Under the pieces are notes generated by a model. That model saw only the letters and a program-made list of their open reading frames with translations, did not search any database and had not been told where the DNA came from. Shown here in pieces: positions 1 to 8,236 of a DNA stretch of 64,000 nt. Each line of letters opens with the position of its first letter. Position 1 is the stretch's first letter. The position numbers and the translations under genes are program-made. Source of the stretch: Kribbella steppae (GTDB lineage: Bacteria; Actinomycetota; Actinomycetes; Propionibacteriales; Kribbellaceae); assembly GCF_004342025.1 (NCBI RefSeq), contig NZ_SLWN01000009.1, positions 310,001-374,000 on the forward strand, given 5' to 3'.

Positions 1-386
1 CGAACCTCACCATGCCGCAGCCCACCGGCAAGGGCCTGCCGACCACCCTGATGGTCCAGTCGGTGCACGATCCGGCGACGAGTTACTCGCTCGCGGTCTC
101 CGCACACAACCGGTACGCCGGCTCCCGGCTCGTCACCGTCACCCGCGAGGGCGACCACGGCATCTACGGCGGCGTGAACAAGTGCGCCGACAAGATCGTC
201 AACGCGTTCCTCACCACCGGCAAGGCGCCGGCCAAGGACGTCACCTGCGTCGGCGAGGGCATCCCGGCCCCGTCGTCGCCACCGGTGGGCACCGAGTACG
301 AAGCCGGACAGCAGGGGTACGGCGACAGCACGCCGCTGCGCCGGATCGCGGGATTCACCAAAGCCGTCTCGGGATATCTGCACTGA
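1..386 (+). CDS. TAP-like alpha/beta hydrolase, C-terminal part (partial)
   Basis: The frame is open to the left edge, so only the last 127 or so residues are visible and the start lies outside the window. The piece resembles the TAP-like C-terminal domain of secreted actinobacterial tripeptidyl aminopeptidase or esterase type hydrolases. It has a strand ending in VQSVHDPATSY, where the acid of the triad is expected, and REGDHGIYGG, where the catalytic His sits. The tail after the His strand contains one Cys (DVTCVGEG) and continues for about 60 residues, a usual extension in this family. The nucleophile Ser and any signal peptide would lie upstream and cannot be checked. The substrate is unknown. 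Confidence 0.75.
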   Translation, partial: NLTMPQPTGKGLPTTLMVQSVHDPATSYSLAVSAHNRYAGSRLVTVTREGDHGIYGGVNKCADKIVNAFLTTGKAPAKDVTCVGEGIPAPSSPPVGTEYEAGQQGYGDSTPLRRIAGFTKAVSGYLH

Positions 387-600
387 AGCTGCATAATTCC
401 GCAAGGGTTTCAGCTCGCGGACCTTTTACGGCAACCACCGAAGAGGCTTCGAACAAAACACCCGACCGGTGCCCGATAGGGCAGGGAATCCGCACGAATT
501 CGAGGGGTTTCGCCTACGCTCGGGCAGTCAGTGATCACCGTCGGCGAATGCCTGGAAGGGATTTCGTTGTCAGGACATATTTGTCAGGGCGATGTCAGGG
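387..600. other. Gene-free leader of the RNA candidate
   Basis: No credible gene is seen here. The stretch is less GC-rich than its surroundings and ends with three direct TGTCAGG heptamers at 568-574, 582-588 and 593-599, just before the structured region that starts near 601. They could be a binding site or part of the promoter of that transcript. No clear -35/-10 pair could be assigned. Confidence 0.4.
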
Positions 601-892
601 TTCCGTCCCTGTCTGACAGAGCGTGATTTCGGCAACCTTGTGTCAGCGCGGAGGAACTGGCCGTCGACTGGGAGGGCTCGACGACAGGTGACTTCGCCGA
701 CGTGGCTTCGGCCGGCTGTGAGGTGGGGGGACTGCCTGGGGGGTCAGACAGGGACACAGCCGGCCGGGTCCGTCACGTCAGGCCCGCGCTCTCAGATCCC
801 TCGCGGGGTACCGTCGATCCCCCAGGTCGTGGTGCCTCGCGAGGCAACGTACCGATCAGCAGTTCTGGTGGACTGCTGATCGGTTTTTCTTT
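601..892 (+). ncRNA. Candidate structured RNA with two alternative folds
   Basis: No gene fits this stretch, but it folds strongly. Nested stems pair 645-651 with 784-790, 699-704 with 774-779 and 710-720 with 755-765 (11 bp, perfect). A side hairpin pairs 662-667 with 678-683. Segment 605-617 is also a perfect 13-nt complement of 743-755, a pairing that crosses the 710-720 stem, so the two form a pseudoknot or exclude each other. A strong intrinsic terminator at 851-892 ends the region on the plus strand. The next gene is on the other strand, so a riboswitch for it is excluded; a free-standing regulatory RNA is the best reading. The hallmark motifs of tmRNA, RNase P RNA and SRP RNA were not seen. 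The 5' end is unmapped. Confidence 0.45.
851..892 (+). terminator. Intrinsic terminator of the candidate RNA
   Basis: A perfect 12-bp stem (851-862 with 873-884, arm ACCGATCAGCAG) with a 10-nt loop is followed by a T-rich tract to about 892. This is the most canonical terminator in the window. On the minus strand the stem is not followed by T residues, so it mainly serves rightward transcription, although it may also stop read-through from the converging gene at 901. Confidence 0.85.
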
Positions 893-900
893 GTGCCCGG

Positions 901-3459
901 TCAGAGCCGACCGGTGTGGTTGGGGTTGGAGCTGCTCGGAGCGGGTGGGTATCCGTCGGCCACGGCGGCGAGCGGAGCGGCTCGGCCGGCCGACCAGGCT
1001 GTTCGGAACGCCCGGCGATCGAGGGACTGCTCGATCGCGGTCCGAGTCGCCAGATGGTCGGCCCTCTCGATCACCGGCACCGGCGCACCGATGACCTCGC
1101 GCACACCATCCGCGGCTCCGAGCAGGAACGCGGCGTACTCGCCTCTCCCCCGCTGCTGAGCGACCGTCGCCAGCTCCTCGAGGACACTCGCGGACCGCCA
1201 CCGGTCGCCCAGGTCGCGGTGCTCGGCGAGGCTCTCGTCCAGCAGATGTACGGCGCGCTCCGTCAGCCCGCGACGTCGTTCGACGATGCCGAGCTGGTTC
1301 AGCGACCAGGCAACACCTTCGCGGTACCCGAGCCGCTGGGACAACGCCAGGCTCTCCTGCAGCAAGTCCTCGGCCTCGACGAGTTCACCGCCGTACTGCG
1401 CGATGGTCCCGAGGCTGATCAACGACCACGCGAGCCCTTCACCGTCACCCAGCAGCCGGAAGCTGTCCCGGGCCCGACGACACCGCTTGGCACCGACCTC
1501 CAGGTCACCACGCAACCAGGCGACGAATCCGAGGTGGTTGTGCGCCCACGCCATCCCCGACCGGTCGCCGAGACTCTCGTAGAGGTCGAAGCTCTCGCAA
1601 TGCAGGTCCTCGGCGGCCGCGTAGTCCCCGCGCTCCCGTGCGACACCACCAAGACGTTGCAGCACCAGCGCGGTACCGGCCGCATCGCCCAGCCCCTTGT
1701 ACTGCGCCAGTGCTGTTTCCAGTCGTGCGGTCGCGATGTCGTACTCGCACTGCAGAAAGGCGAGCATCCCTGCACCCAGGTTCGCCTTCGCACACGCAGG
1801 AGCGAGTCCCTCCAGCTCCAACGCAGGGAGTGTGTCGGAGAGCGCCAATGCACGCTCCAGCCACTGACCGCCCTCGGCGTAGTGACCACGCAGGTAGCAG
1901 AACAGCCAGAGCCCACCGGCCAATCGCAGTGCCTCGCGCACCGACCTCGTCCGCAGTGACCACGCCATGGCGGACCGGATGTTGTCCAACTCGCCGTCCA
2001 GCCGTTCGAGCCACTGTGCCTGGTTGACGCCGCGCAACTGGCCCTCGGCCTCCTCGGCGAGGGTGATGTAGAAGCCCGCGTGTCGACGAGCCGCCTCCTC
2101 CGCCATACCGCCGGCAATCAGCCGGTCGGCGGCGAACTCACGGATCACCGCGAGCATGTAGTACCGCGCGACACCACTGCGCCGGGTGACACGGATCAGC
2201 GACTTGTCCACCAGCCGTCCGGTCAGGTCGAGCGCCTCGGCGCGCTCCAGCGGACCTGGTATCGGCTGACCGGACATGACAGTGGCGGCAGCGCTCAACG
2301 TCCACCCGCCGACGAACACCGACAGCTGCGCGAACACGTCCCGCTCCGCCGGCGTGAGCAGGTCGTGGCTCCACTCGATCGCGCCGTACATGGACTGCTG
2401 TCGCGGCGACGCCGTCCGCGATCCGCCGGCCAGGATGGTGAACGAGGTCTCCAGCTCGGACGCCAGCTCCTCGACGGTCATCACGTTCGTCCGGGCCGCG
2501 GCCAGCTCGATTGCGAGCGGCATGCCCTCCAGCCGCCGTACCACCCGAGCGACCTGGTCGACCTGTCCGTCCAGGTCGTACCCGCGTGCGGTCGCCCGCT
2601 CGATGAAGAGCTGTACCGCGGCCGACGACTCGAGCTGATCCTCGTCGCGTGGCAGCGCCAGCGCCGGTACGACGTACACGCTCTCACCCGGCACGCGCAG
2701 CAGCTCGCGGCTGGACGCGAGGACCGACAGGTTCGGGCAGTACTCCAGCAGCGCGGCGCAGATCTGCCCGACCGTGGCGACGACGTGAGAGCAGTTGTCG
2801 AGCACCAGCAGCATGGTCCGGCGCCCGATCTGCTCGGCGATCGCGTCGACCAGCTTCGAGTTCTCCATCGGGTGCAGACCGGCGGCGGCCGCAACGGCCG
2901 GGACCACGCCGGCGGGATCGGTCAGAGAAGCGAGCGGAACCCAGCAGACGCCGTCCGGGAAGCCTTCCTCGAGCTCACCCGCCAAAGCCAGGGTCAGACG
3001 CGTTTTGCCGACGCCGCCCGGTCCGGTCAGGGTCAGCAACCGGGTGATGCGTTGACCCAGCAAGCGTTTGGTTGCGGTGAGTTCCGTGATCCGACCGATC
3101 AGCTCGTTCGGCGGGGCAGGTGGCCGGCGCAGTTGTGGCTGCGGAGATTCGGTGTCGCGGCGGGCGGCCGTGGTGAGCTCGGCACGATCCGCCACCCCGA
3201 GTCGCAGCGCGTCCGCGAGCAAGCGCAGCGTGTGTGCTCGGGGCGCGCGACGGCGCCCCCGCTCCAGAGCCGCGATCGCGTCGACACTCAGACCGGCGAG
3301 CTCGGCCAGACCCTCTTGCGACAATCCGGCATCACGCCGGTGTCGTCGCAACAGACCGCCGAAACCTGCCCCCTGCACGTCGTCCGAGCCGCGGCGAGAC
3401 CCGTCTGATGGCACAGGACGGCTCCACCCAGTCTCCGACCTACACGTGGCGGTTGCCAC
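901..3459 (-). CDS. XRE-family regulator with NB-ARC-type ATPase and TPR repeats
   Basis: Large signal-integrating regulator of 852 residues. An N-terminal helix-turn-helix of the XRE type (about residues 33-90, containing GLSQEGLAELAGLS) is followed by a STAND/NB-ARC nucleotide-binding module with Walker A GPGGVGKTR near residue 147 and Walker B MLLVLDN near 215. A long helical region rich in TPR-like pairs fills residues 530-800. Such proteins are thought to oligomerise on ligand and nucleotide binding and to control neighbouring or remote genes; the ligand is unknown. The GTG at 3459 has AGGGAAGG three to four bases upstream. A GTG at 3378, just before the HTH, is an alternative start. The gene stands alone and converges on the RNA candidate. 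Confidence 0.85.
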   Translation of the reverse strand: MATATCRSETGWSRPVPSDGSRRGSDDVQGAGFGGLLRRHRRDAGLSQEGLAELAGLSVDAIAALERGRRRAPRAHTLRLLADALRLGVADRAELTTAARRDTESPQPQLRRPPAPPNELIGRITELTATKRLLGQRITRLLTLTGPGGVGKTRLTLALAGELEEGFPDGVCWVPLASLTDPAGVVPAVAAAAGLHPMENSKLVDAIAEQIGRRTMLLVLDNCSHVVATVGQICAALLEYCPNLSVLASSRELLRVPGESVYVVPALALPRDEDQLESSAAVQLFIERATARGYDLDGQVDQVARVVRRLEGMPLAIELAAARTNVMTVEELASELETSFTILAGGSRTASPRQQSMYGAIEWSHDLLTPAERDVFAQLSVFVGGWTLSAAATVMSGQPIPGPLERAEALDLTGRLVDKSLIRVTRRSGVARYYMLAVIREFAADRLIAGGMAEEAARRHAGFYITLAEEAEGQLRGVNQAQWLERLDGELDNIRSAMAWSLRTRSVREALRLAGGLWLFCYLRGHYAEGGQWLERALALSDTLPALELEGLAPACAKANLGAGMLAFLQCEYDIATARLETALAQYKGLGDAAGTALVLQRLGGVARERGDYAAAEDLHCESFDLYESLGDRSGMAWAHNHLGFVAWLRGDLEVGAKRCRRARDSFRLLGDGEGLAWSLISLGTIAQYGGELVEAEDLLQESLALSQRLGYREGVAWSLNQLGIVERRRGLTERAVHLLDESLAEHRDLGDRWRSASVLEELATVAQQRGRGEYAAFLLGAADGVREVIGAPVPVIERADHLATRTAIEQSLDRRAFRTAWSAGRAAPLAAVADGYPPAPSSSNPNHTGRL

Positions 3460-3544
3460 GCGCCTTCCCTGAAAGTATCCCGTTTCACACCGGCTTGTCA
3501 GTTACCTCGCTGTCCTTCTCGGCCAACTCCCAGGTAACTCCCGG

Positions 3545-3985
3545 CTAGCTCCGGTCGTGATGCGCGATCGCGGCGCGCATGCTGGAGCGGGCACGCCTCC
3601 GATCGCCGGCCGCATCATAGGCAGTCGACAACCGGAACCAGACCCGCCAATCGTCGGGCGCGGCCTCGGCCTCCGCCCTGTACTTCTCGAAGGCCTCATC
3701 CGCCGCGGCGCGCTCGATCCGGCCCGACGGCCGACGCGGCAGATCGTCCACCGGCAGGCCACCGGCCGCCTCCAGTTCGCGCGCCAACGCCTCGGTACGA
3801 CGACCGAACTGCAACTCACGCCACACCAGGTACGCCCCGAGCACAGGGATCACCAGTACGGCGATGCCGAGGATGACGGCGACCGGATCGCCGGTGCCGA
3901 TCAGCAGCACCCCGCGCCAGCCGAGCAGTACGGCGTACGCGACGAAGACGACCGCGAGCACGATCGCCGCCCGCTTCGCGGTCAC
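3545..3985 (-). CDS. Small membrane protein with cytosolic TPR-like tail
   Basis: Predicted 146-residue protein of unknown function. Two hydrophobic helices (about residues 4-25 and 33-55) are followed by a charged soluble tail that ends in a TPR-like segment (DDWRVWFRLSTAYDAAGDRR). The GTG at 3985 is chosen because GGGAGG lies five bases before it. That Shine-Dalgarno and the start codon both belong to the inverted repeat described at 3980, so expression of this gene depends on a repeat-borne start site. It lies directly downstream of dapB and is probably cotranscribed with it. The TPR-like tail suggests protein contacts; nothing indicates an enzymatic role. Confidence 0.65.
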   Translation of the reverse strand: MTAKRAAIVLAVVFVAYAVLLGWRGVLLIGTGDPVAVILGIAVLVIPVLGAYLVWRELQFGRRTEALARELEAAGGLPVDDLPRRPSGRIERAAADEAFEKYRAEAEAAPDDWRVWFRLSTAYDAAGDRRRARSSMRAAIAHHDRS

Positions 3986-4105
3986 GGGGCCTCCCGGCCT
4001 GGACTGAGGAGCGCAGGGAGCGAAGCGACTGGAGCGACGAGGGAAGGCCGGGAGCCAAGGCCCCGTGACCACGCCGGCGCCGAAGGCCCAGCCAAAAGCA
4101 CAGTC
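3980..4105 (-). repeat. Start-site inverted repeat, copy A
   Basis: First of three copies of a dispersed element. Its arms (3980-4000 and 4045-4070 on the plus strand) are nearly perfect inverted repeats that enclose a loop containing GAGCGAAGCGACTGGAG. On the coding strand it begins just after dapB stops and ends with GGGAGG, four C and the GTG start of the next gene. In RNA the ribosome-binding site and start codon would pair with the 5' arm. A conserved tail (4071-4105, ending AAAAGCACAGTCAT on the plus strand) is shared with copies B and C. Confidence 0.85.
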
Positions 4106-4108
4106 ATC

Positions 4109-4855
4109 TCAGTCGAGGTCCATGAAGTGCTCGAGGCCGACGGTCAGGCCGGGCGTGTCGACGATCTTCCGGACGCCGAGCAGGACGCCGGCCATGAAGG
4201 AGACCCGGGCCATCGAGTCGTGCCGGATCGTCAGCGTCTCGCCGGTGTCGCCGAACAGCACCTCCTGGTGCGCGATCAGCCCGCGCAGCCGGACACCGTG
4301 CACCCGGATCCCGTCGACGTCCGCACCGCGCGCGCCGTCCAGTGAGGTGGTGGTGGCGTCCGGGATCGGCCCGGCGTCGGCCTCCCGGCGGGCGGCCGCG
4401 ATCAGTTCCGCGGTACGGCGCGCCGTACCCGACGGAGCGTCGACCTTGTCCGGGTGGTGCAACTCGATGATCTCGACCGACTCGTAGTACCGCGCGGCCT
4501 GGGCGGCGAACTGCATCATCAGGACGGCCCCGATGGAGAAGTTGGGGGCGATCAGGACACCGGTCCCCGGGCTCTTCCCGAGCAGATCCCGCAGCGTGGC
4601 GAGGCGGGAGTCGTCGAAGCCGGTGGTGCCGACGACCGCGTGGATGCCGTGCTCGATGCACCAGGCCAGGTTGTCCATCACCACCTCGGGACGGGTGAAG
4701 TCGACCACCACCTGGGCACCGGCCTTGGCCAGTTCCTCGAGCTCGTCGCCCTGGTCGAGCCGGGCGACCAGTTCGCAGTCCTCGGCTTCCTCGATCGCGA
4801 GGCACGTCTGAGCGCCCATCTTGCCCTTGGCCCCCAGCACACCGACCTTGATCAT
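4109..4855 (-). CDS. dapB: 4-hydroxy-tetrahydrodipicolinate reductase
   Basis: Cytosolic enzyme of the diaminopimelate/lysine pathway that reduces the cyclised product of DapA with NAD(P)H. The N-terminal Rossmann fold carries GAKGKMG, and the catalytic signature ELHHPDKVDAPSGTA lies near residue 135, with the acid/base His and the Lys that contact the substrate. At 248 residues it has the normal family length. The ATG at 4855 is preferred over a GTG two codons upstream because AAAGGG sits five bases before the ATG. It is followed by repeat copy A and the small membrane protein. DapB also provides meso-diaminopimelate for the cell wall. Confidence 0.95.
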   Translation of the reverse strand: MIKVGVLGAKGKMGAQTCLAIEEAEDCELVARLDQGDELEELAKAGAQVVVDFTRPEVVMDNLAWCIEHGIHAVVGTTGFDDSRLATLRDLLGKSPGTGVLIAPNFSIGAVLMMQFAAQAARYYESVEIIELHHPDKVDAPSGTARRTAELIAAARREADAGPIPDATTTSLDGARGADVDGIRVHGVRLRGLIAHQEVLFGDTGETLTIRHDSMARVSFMAGVLLGVRKIVDTPGLTVGLEHFMDLD

Positions 4856-4917
4856 CCGCACCCTTTCGACAGACGTTCGACCGCCCCAAGGATCTCATCA
4901 GGCCCGCACAGCCCGAG

Positions 4918-6762
4918 TCAGGGTGTCTTGATCGCCCGTTCGTTGCGCGGCACGAAGACCTGCAGGTTCATCGTCTTCTGCGGCGGCGCCAGCAGTTCGT
5001 AGTCGGCGGTGAAGTCCAGCGCGCAGGCGCCCAGCGCGGCGATCTCGACGTCGGAGATGCGGCGGTTCAGCAGGATGATCGGCGGCCGGCCCGGGCTCCA
5101 CGGCTGGCCGTGCCGGCAGACCTCTTCGATCCCGGCGGCCGTCCGGTTGCGTTCCTTCGGTGCGACCCAGGCCTCACCGACCGGCTTGCCTTGCAGCATC
5201 AGGACGAGTCCGGCCATCTTGTCGAAGGCGAGGATCGGCCGTGCGGTCGGCTGGAGGTACGGCCGCAGCTCGGCCTCGAGGGCGGCGTAGTTCCGCGCCG
5301 CCGAGGGCTGGACGTAGACGCCCTTCAGCGGGGGCAGCGTGGCAGGCTCGGTCAGTTCCGCATGCCCGACCGAGCGATACGGGTGCAGGAACATCCCGCT
5401 GTAGGAGACGGACGCCACCGCCACCAGCGACGCGACCGTGACCACACCGACCGTCACCCGCGCCACCACCGGAACGGCCCAGATCCCGGTCAGCACCGCG
5501 ATCATCACCGCGGCCCAGGCGGCGAACGCGTTGAAGCCGATCGTGTACAGCGGGTTGTTCGTCCCGAACGCCTGCACCAACGGCAACACCACGAGCAGCC
5601 CGAGAACGACCCAGCCGCGGGCCTTCTCCCGGCTCAGCGCCGACCGCGGCGTCAGCCCGTACCGACCCGCGAGCACCGCAGCGAGAGCTGTCACCAGTGC
5701 CACCAGTACGGCGGCCAGCAGCGTCACCGTGTAGTCCGAGGTGTGCGCCGATCCACCGATCGCGGCATCGTCGACGACAACCCGCCGTACCGAAAGCACG
5801 AACCCTGCAACCGCGAGAACCGCGGCCACGATCCGCAGCCACGGCCAGCGGCCGATCACGGCGACGGCGGCCGCGATCAGCAGTAGCGCATGCTGGCGCA
5901 GGGTCGTGCCCAGCAGTTCCAGGCCGGTCGACCAGTAGACGTGCAGCAACGCGCTCGGCGAGTACGACGTCTCCGCGATGAACCTGTTCACGGTGATGAT
6001 CCCCGGCACCGCGACGTTCAGCCGGACCACGAACAGCTGCACCACGAGTGCCGTGACGCCCATCCCGGCCAGGGCGAACCCGATGCCCCGCGCAACAGCC
6101 TGCAGGCCTTGACCGGACAGCACGATCAGGGCCGCGATCACGATCAGCCCGATCACCACGACCGACGTCCACTTCGCCAGCACCATCATGCCGATCACCA
6201 GGCCGACGACGATCAGCACCCAGAAGGGCACCGGCGTCCCGCGATCCACCGCGGTCGCCATCCACAGCACGCACGCGACCAGCGTCAGCGCCCCGAGCAG
6301 GATGACGTCGTTGTACCCGGGCGACATCGGCAGCCAGCTGTAACACATCCCACCGGCCGCCAGGATCGTCGCGATCCCGGCCAGCTCCCACAGCTTGGTC
6401 GGAGGCGCACCCGGCCGCCGTCCCCGCAGCCAGCGCATGAAGCTGTACCCGAACAACAGGTGTACGACGACCACGGTCAGCAACCGGAAGAACCGCAGCC
6501 GGACGACGTCGTACCCGAGCCACTCGAAGATCGGCCCGTAGAGGTACTGCACCCCGGTCAGCGCCAGCGGGTTCTGGTCCCACCACCGGTACGACAGCAG
6601 GTAGTAGCCCTCGTCGGTGATGTCGAAGCCCTCGTTCGCGGCCCGGCCCGCGGTCAGGATCCACCACGCGGCGAGCCCACCCGCAACCGCGATCACGCCA
6701 AGAAGTAGCACCGTCTGCCTACGCAGCGTGCTCCTTCCGGCCAGCGACTTCACGGCCGACAC
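4918..6762 (-). CDS. Polytopic membrane protein, probable GT-C-like glycosyltransferase
   Basis: Protein of 614 residues with an N-terminal transmembrane helix, an extracytoplasmic loop carrying the acidic motif FDITDEGYYL, about ten further hydrophobic helices and a soluble C-terminal domain of roughly 130 residues. This layout, with acidic residues in the first large loop, is that of GT-C fold glycosyltransferases that use polyprenyl-phosphate sugars (ArnT or mannosyltransferase-like). I cannot match it to a named subfamily. The donor and acceptor are unknown; a role in decorating cell envelope glycans or proteins is an inference. It sits alone between dapB and the acetyltransferase. Confidence 0.6.
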   Translation of the reverse strand: MSAVKSLAGRSTLRRQTVLLLGVIAVAGGLAAWWILTAGRAANEGFDITDEGYYLLSYRWWDQNPLALTGVQYLYGPIFEWLGYDVVRLRFFRLLTVVVVHLLFGYSFMRWLRGRRPGAPPTKLWELAGIATILAAGGMCYSWLPMSPGYNDVILLGALTLVACVLWMATAVDRGTPVPFWVLIVVGLVIGMMVLAKWTSVVVIGLIVIAALIVLSGQGLQAVARGIGFALAGMGVTALVVQLFVVRLNVAVPGIITVNRFIAETSYSPSALLHVYWSTGLELLGTTLRQHALLLIAAAVAVIGRWPWLRIVAAVLAVAGFVLSVRRVVVDDAAIGGSAHTSDYTVTLLAAVLVALVTALAAVLAGRYGLTPRSALSREKARGWVVLGLLVVLPLVQAFGTNNPLYTIGFNAFAAWAAVMIAVLTGIWAVPVVARVTVGVVTVASLVAVASVSYSGMFLHPYRSVGHAELTEPATLPPLKGVYVQPSAARNYAALEAELRPYLQPTARPILAFDKMAGLVLMLQGKPVGEAWVAPKERNRTAAGIEEVCRHGQPWSPGRPPIILLNRRISDVEIAALGACALDFTADYELLAPPQKTMNLQVFVPRNERAIKTP

Positions 6763-6791
6763 CTTAGGGCATCACTTCACAGTTACGTTGG

Positions 6792-7229
6792 TCAGCCGAG
6801 CTGCTTCAGGTAGCAGCGCGCCAGCGGATCGTCGACGTACTTCCCGTACGGCGCCGTCAGCTCGTACCCGACCGATTCGTACAGCGCGACCGCCTCCGGC
6901 TGACGGGTGCCGGTGGCCAGCCGGAGCGACGTCGCGCCCCGGTGACGGGCCACCGCCTCCACCGAGGTCACCAGCTGCCGGGCGATACCGCGACCGCGGT
7001 GGTCCTCGTGGACGAACATGCGCTTGATCTCGCCCACCCCGGCCACGACCGGCATCAGGCCGATACAGCCGACGCCGTCACCGTCGTCGACCGCGACCAG
7101 GTAGCTGGTCGCCGGATCAACCGCGTGGGTGGACGAGCTGTCCGGGTAGCGGGTAACCAGTTCCTTCAGCGCCAGGTCCAGCAGCAGGACCAGGCCGAGG
7201 TCGTCGGAGGGGCGGGGTTCGATCAGCAT
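6792..7229 (-). CDS. GNAT family N-acetyltransferase
   Basis: Single-domain acetyltransferase of 145 residues. The acetyl-CoA pyrophosphate loop reads RGRGIARQL after the KRMFV strand (GNAT motif A), and the motif B region ends in ALYESVGYE. The start ATG at 7229 overlaps the stop of the upstream ATPase gene as TGATG, so it is translationally coupled as the last gene of the peptide ABC operon. Family members acetylate small amines or peptides; linkage to a peptide importer suggests an imported amine or peptide as substrate, but that is only context. Confidence 0.8.
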   Translation of the reverse strand: MLIEPRPSDDLGLVLLLDLALKELVTRYPDSSSTHAVDPATSYLVAVDDGDGVGCIGLMPVVAGVGEIKRMFVHEDHRGRGIARQLVTSVEAVARHRGATSLRLATGTRQPEAVALYESVGYELTAPYGKYVDDPLARCYLKQLG

Positions 7230-8236
7230 CAAGCAGTGGCCGCCGGGGTGTAGGAGGACTGGGCGTCTTCGGCGAAGTGGCAGGACACAGTCTGCCCGGT
7301 CGGTATCAACCGAAGCTGTGGTTCCTCCGTGCTGCACCGGGACTCCGCGCGCAGGCACCGGGTATGGAAGCGGCAGCCGGACGGCGGCATCACCGGCGAC
7401 GGCGGGTCGCCGGCCAGCACGATCCGCTTGCGCCCCTGCCGAGCCAGACCGGGCTCGGCCGACAGCAGTGCCTGCGTGTAGGGATGCGCCGGTACGTCGT
7501 ACACCTGCTGGTGCTCGCCCAACTCGGCGACCCGGCCGAGGTACATCACCGCGACCCGGTCCGAGACGTGGCGGACGACGGACAGGTCGTGGGCGACGAA
7601 GATGATGCTCAGGCCGAGCTCACGCTGCAGCCGCATCAGCAGGTTCACCACCTGCGCCTGAACCGAGAGGTCGAGGGCGGACACGGGCTCGTCGCACAGC
7701 AGCACGTCCGGGTTGAGCGCGATCGCCCGCGCGATCCCGATCCGCTGCCGCTGCCCGCCGGAGAACTGGTGCGGGAACTTCGTCTCGTCCTCGGCCCGCA
7801 ACCCGACCAACTCGAGCAGCTCACGCACCCGGGTGCGGATGTCCAGACCCTTCGAGACGTCCGGATGGACCTCGAGCGGCTCGGCCACGATCTCGCCGAC
7901 CCGCATCCGCGGATTCAGGCTCGAGTACGGGTCCTGGAACACCACCTGGACGTTCCGCCGCCACCGGCGGAGCTCGCGGCTGCCCAGTTTGCTCACGTCG
8001 ACCCCGCCGTACGAGATCTCGCCCGCGGTCGGCTTCTCCAGGGCGGCGAGCAGCCGGACCAGTGTCGACTTCCCGCAGCCGGACTCGCCGACGATGCCGA
8101 GCGACTCGCCCTTGCGCAGGGTCAGATCGACCCCGTCGACGGCACGGACCAGGGTCTTGGTGCCGAAACTCAGCGCCGGGCTGATGTCGTAGTACTTCAC
8201 CAGACCCGTTGCCACCAGCAACTCGTCGGCCATCAC
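7229..8236 (-). CDS. Peptide ABC transporter ATPase, OppF/DppF type
   Basis: Cytosolic ATPase of 335 residues that powers import. Walker A GESGCGKST near residue 52, signature FSGGQRQRIGIARA and Walker B LLCDEPVSALDLS are all present. The C-terminal oligopeptide-transporter extension (about residues 235-320) carries four Cys spaced like the iron-sulfur-binding tail common in Opp/Dpp ATPases (residues in GCRFHTRCLRAESRCS plus a later SCHF). It overlaps the preceding OppD-type gene by four bases (ATGA) and the following acetyltransferase by one, showing tight coupling. It pairs with the 8233 ATPase as a heterodimer. Confidence 0.92.
   Translation of the reverse strand: MMADELLVATGLVKYYDISPALSFGTKTLVRAVDGVDLTLRKGESLGIVGESGCGKSTLVRLLAALEKPTAGEISYGGVDVSKLGSRELRRWRRNVQVVFQDPYSSLNPRMRVGEIVAEPLEVHPDVSKGLDIRTRVRELLELVGLRAEDETKFPHQFSGGQRQRIGIARAIALNPDVLLCDEPVSALDLSVQAQVVNLLMRLQRELGLSIIFVAHDLSVVRHVSDRVAVMYLGRVAELGEHQQVYDVPAHPYTQALLSAEPGLARQGRKRIVLAGDPPSPVMPPSGCRFHTRCLRAESRCSTEEPQLRLIPTGQTVSCHFAEDAQSSYTPAATA

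Noticed and set aside
601..892. Riboswitch for a downstream gene, or tmRNA/RNase P/SRP RNA
   Set aside because: The next gene is on the opposite strand, and the hallmark sequences of those RNAs were not found.
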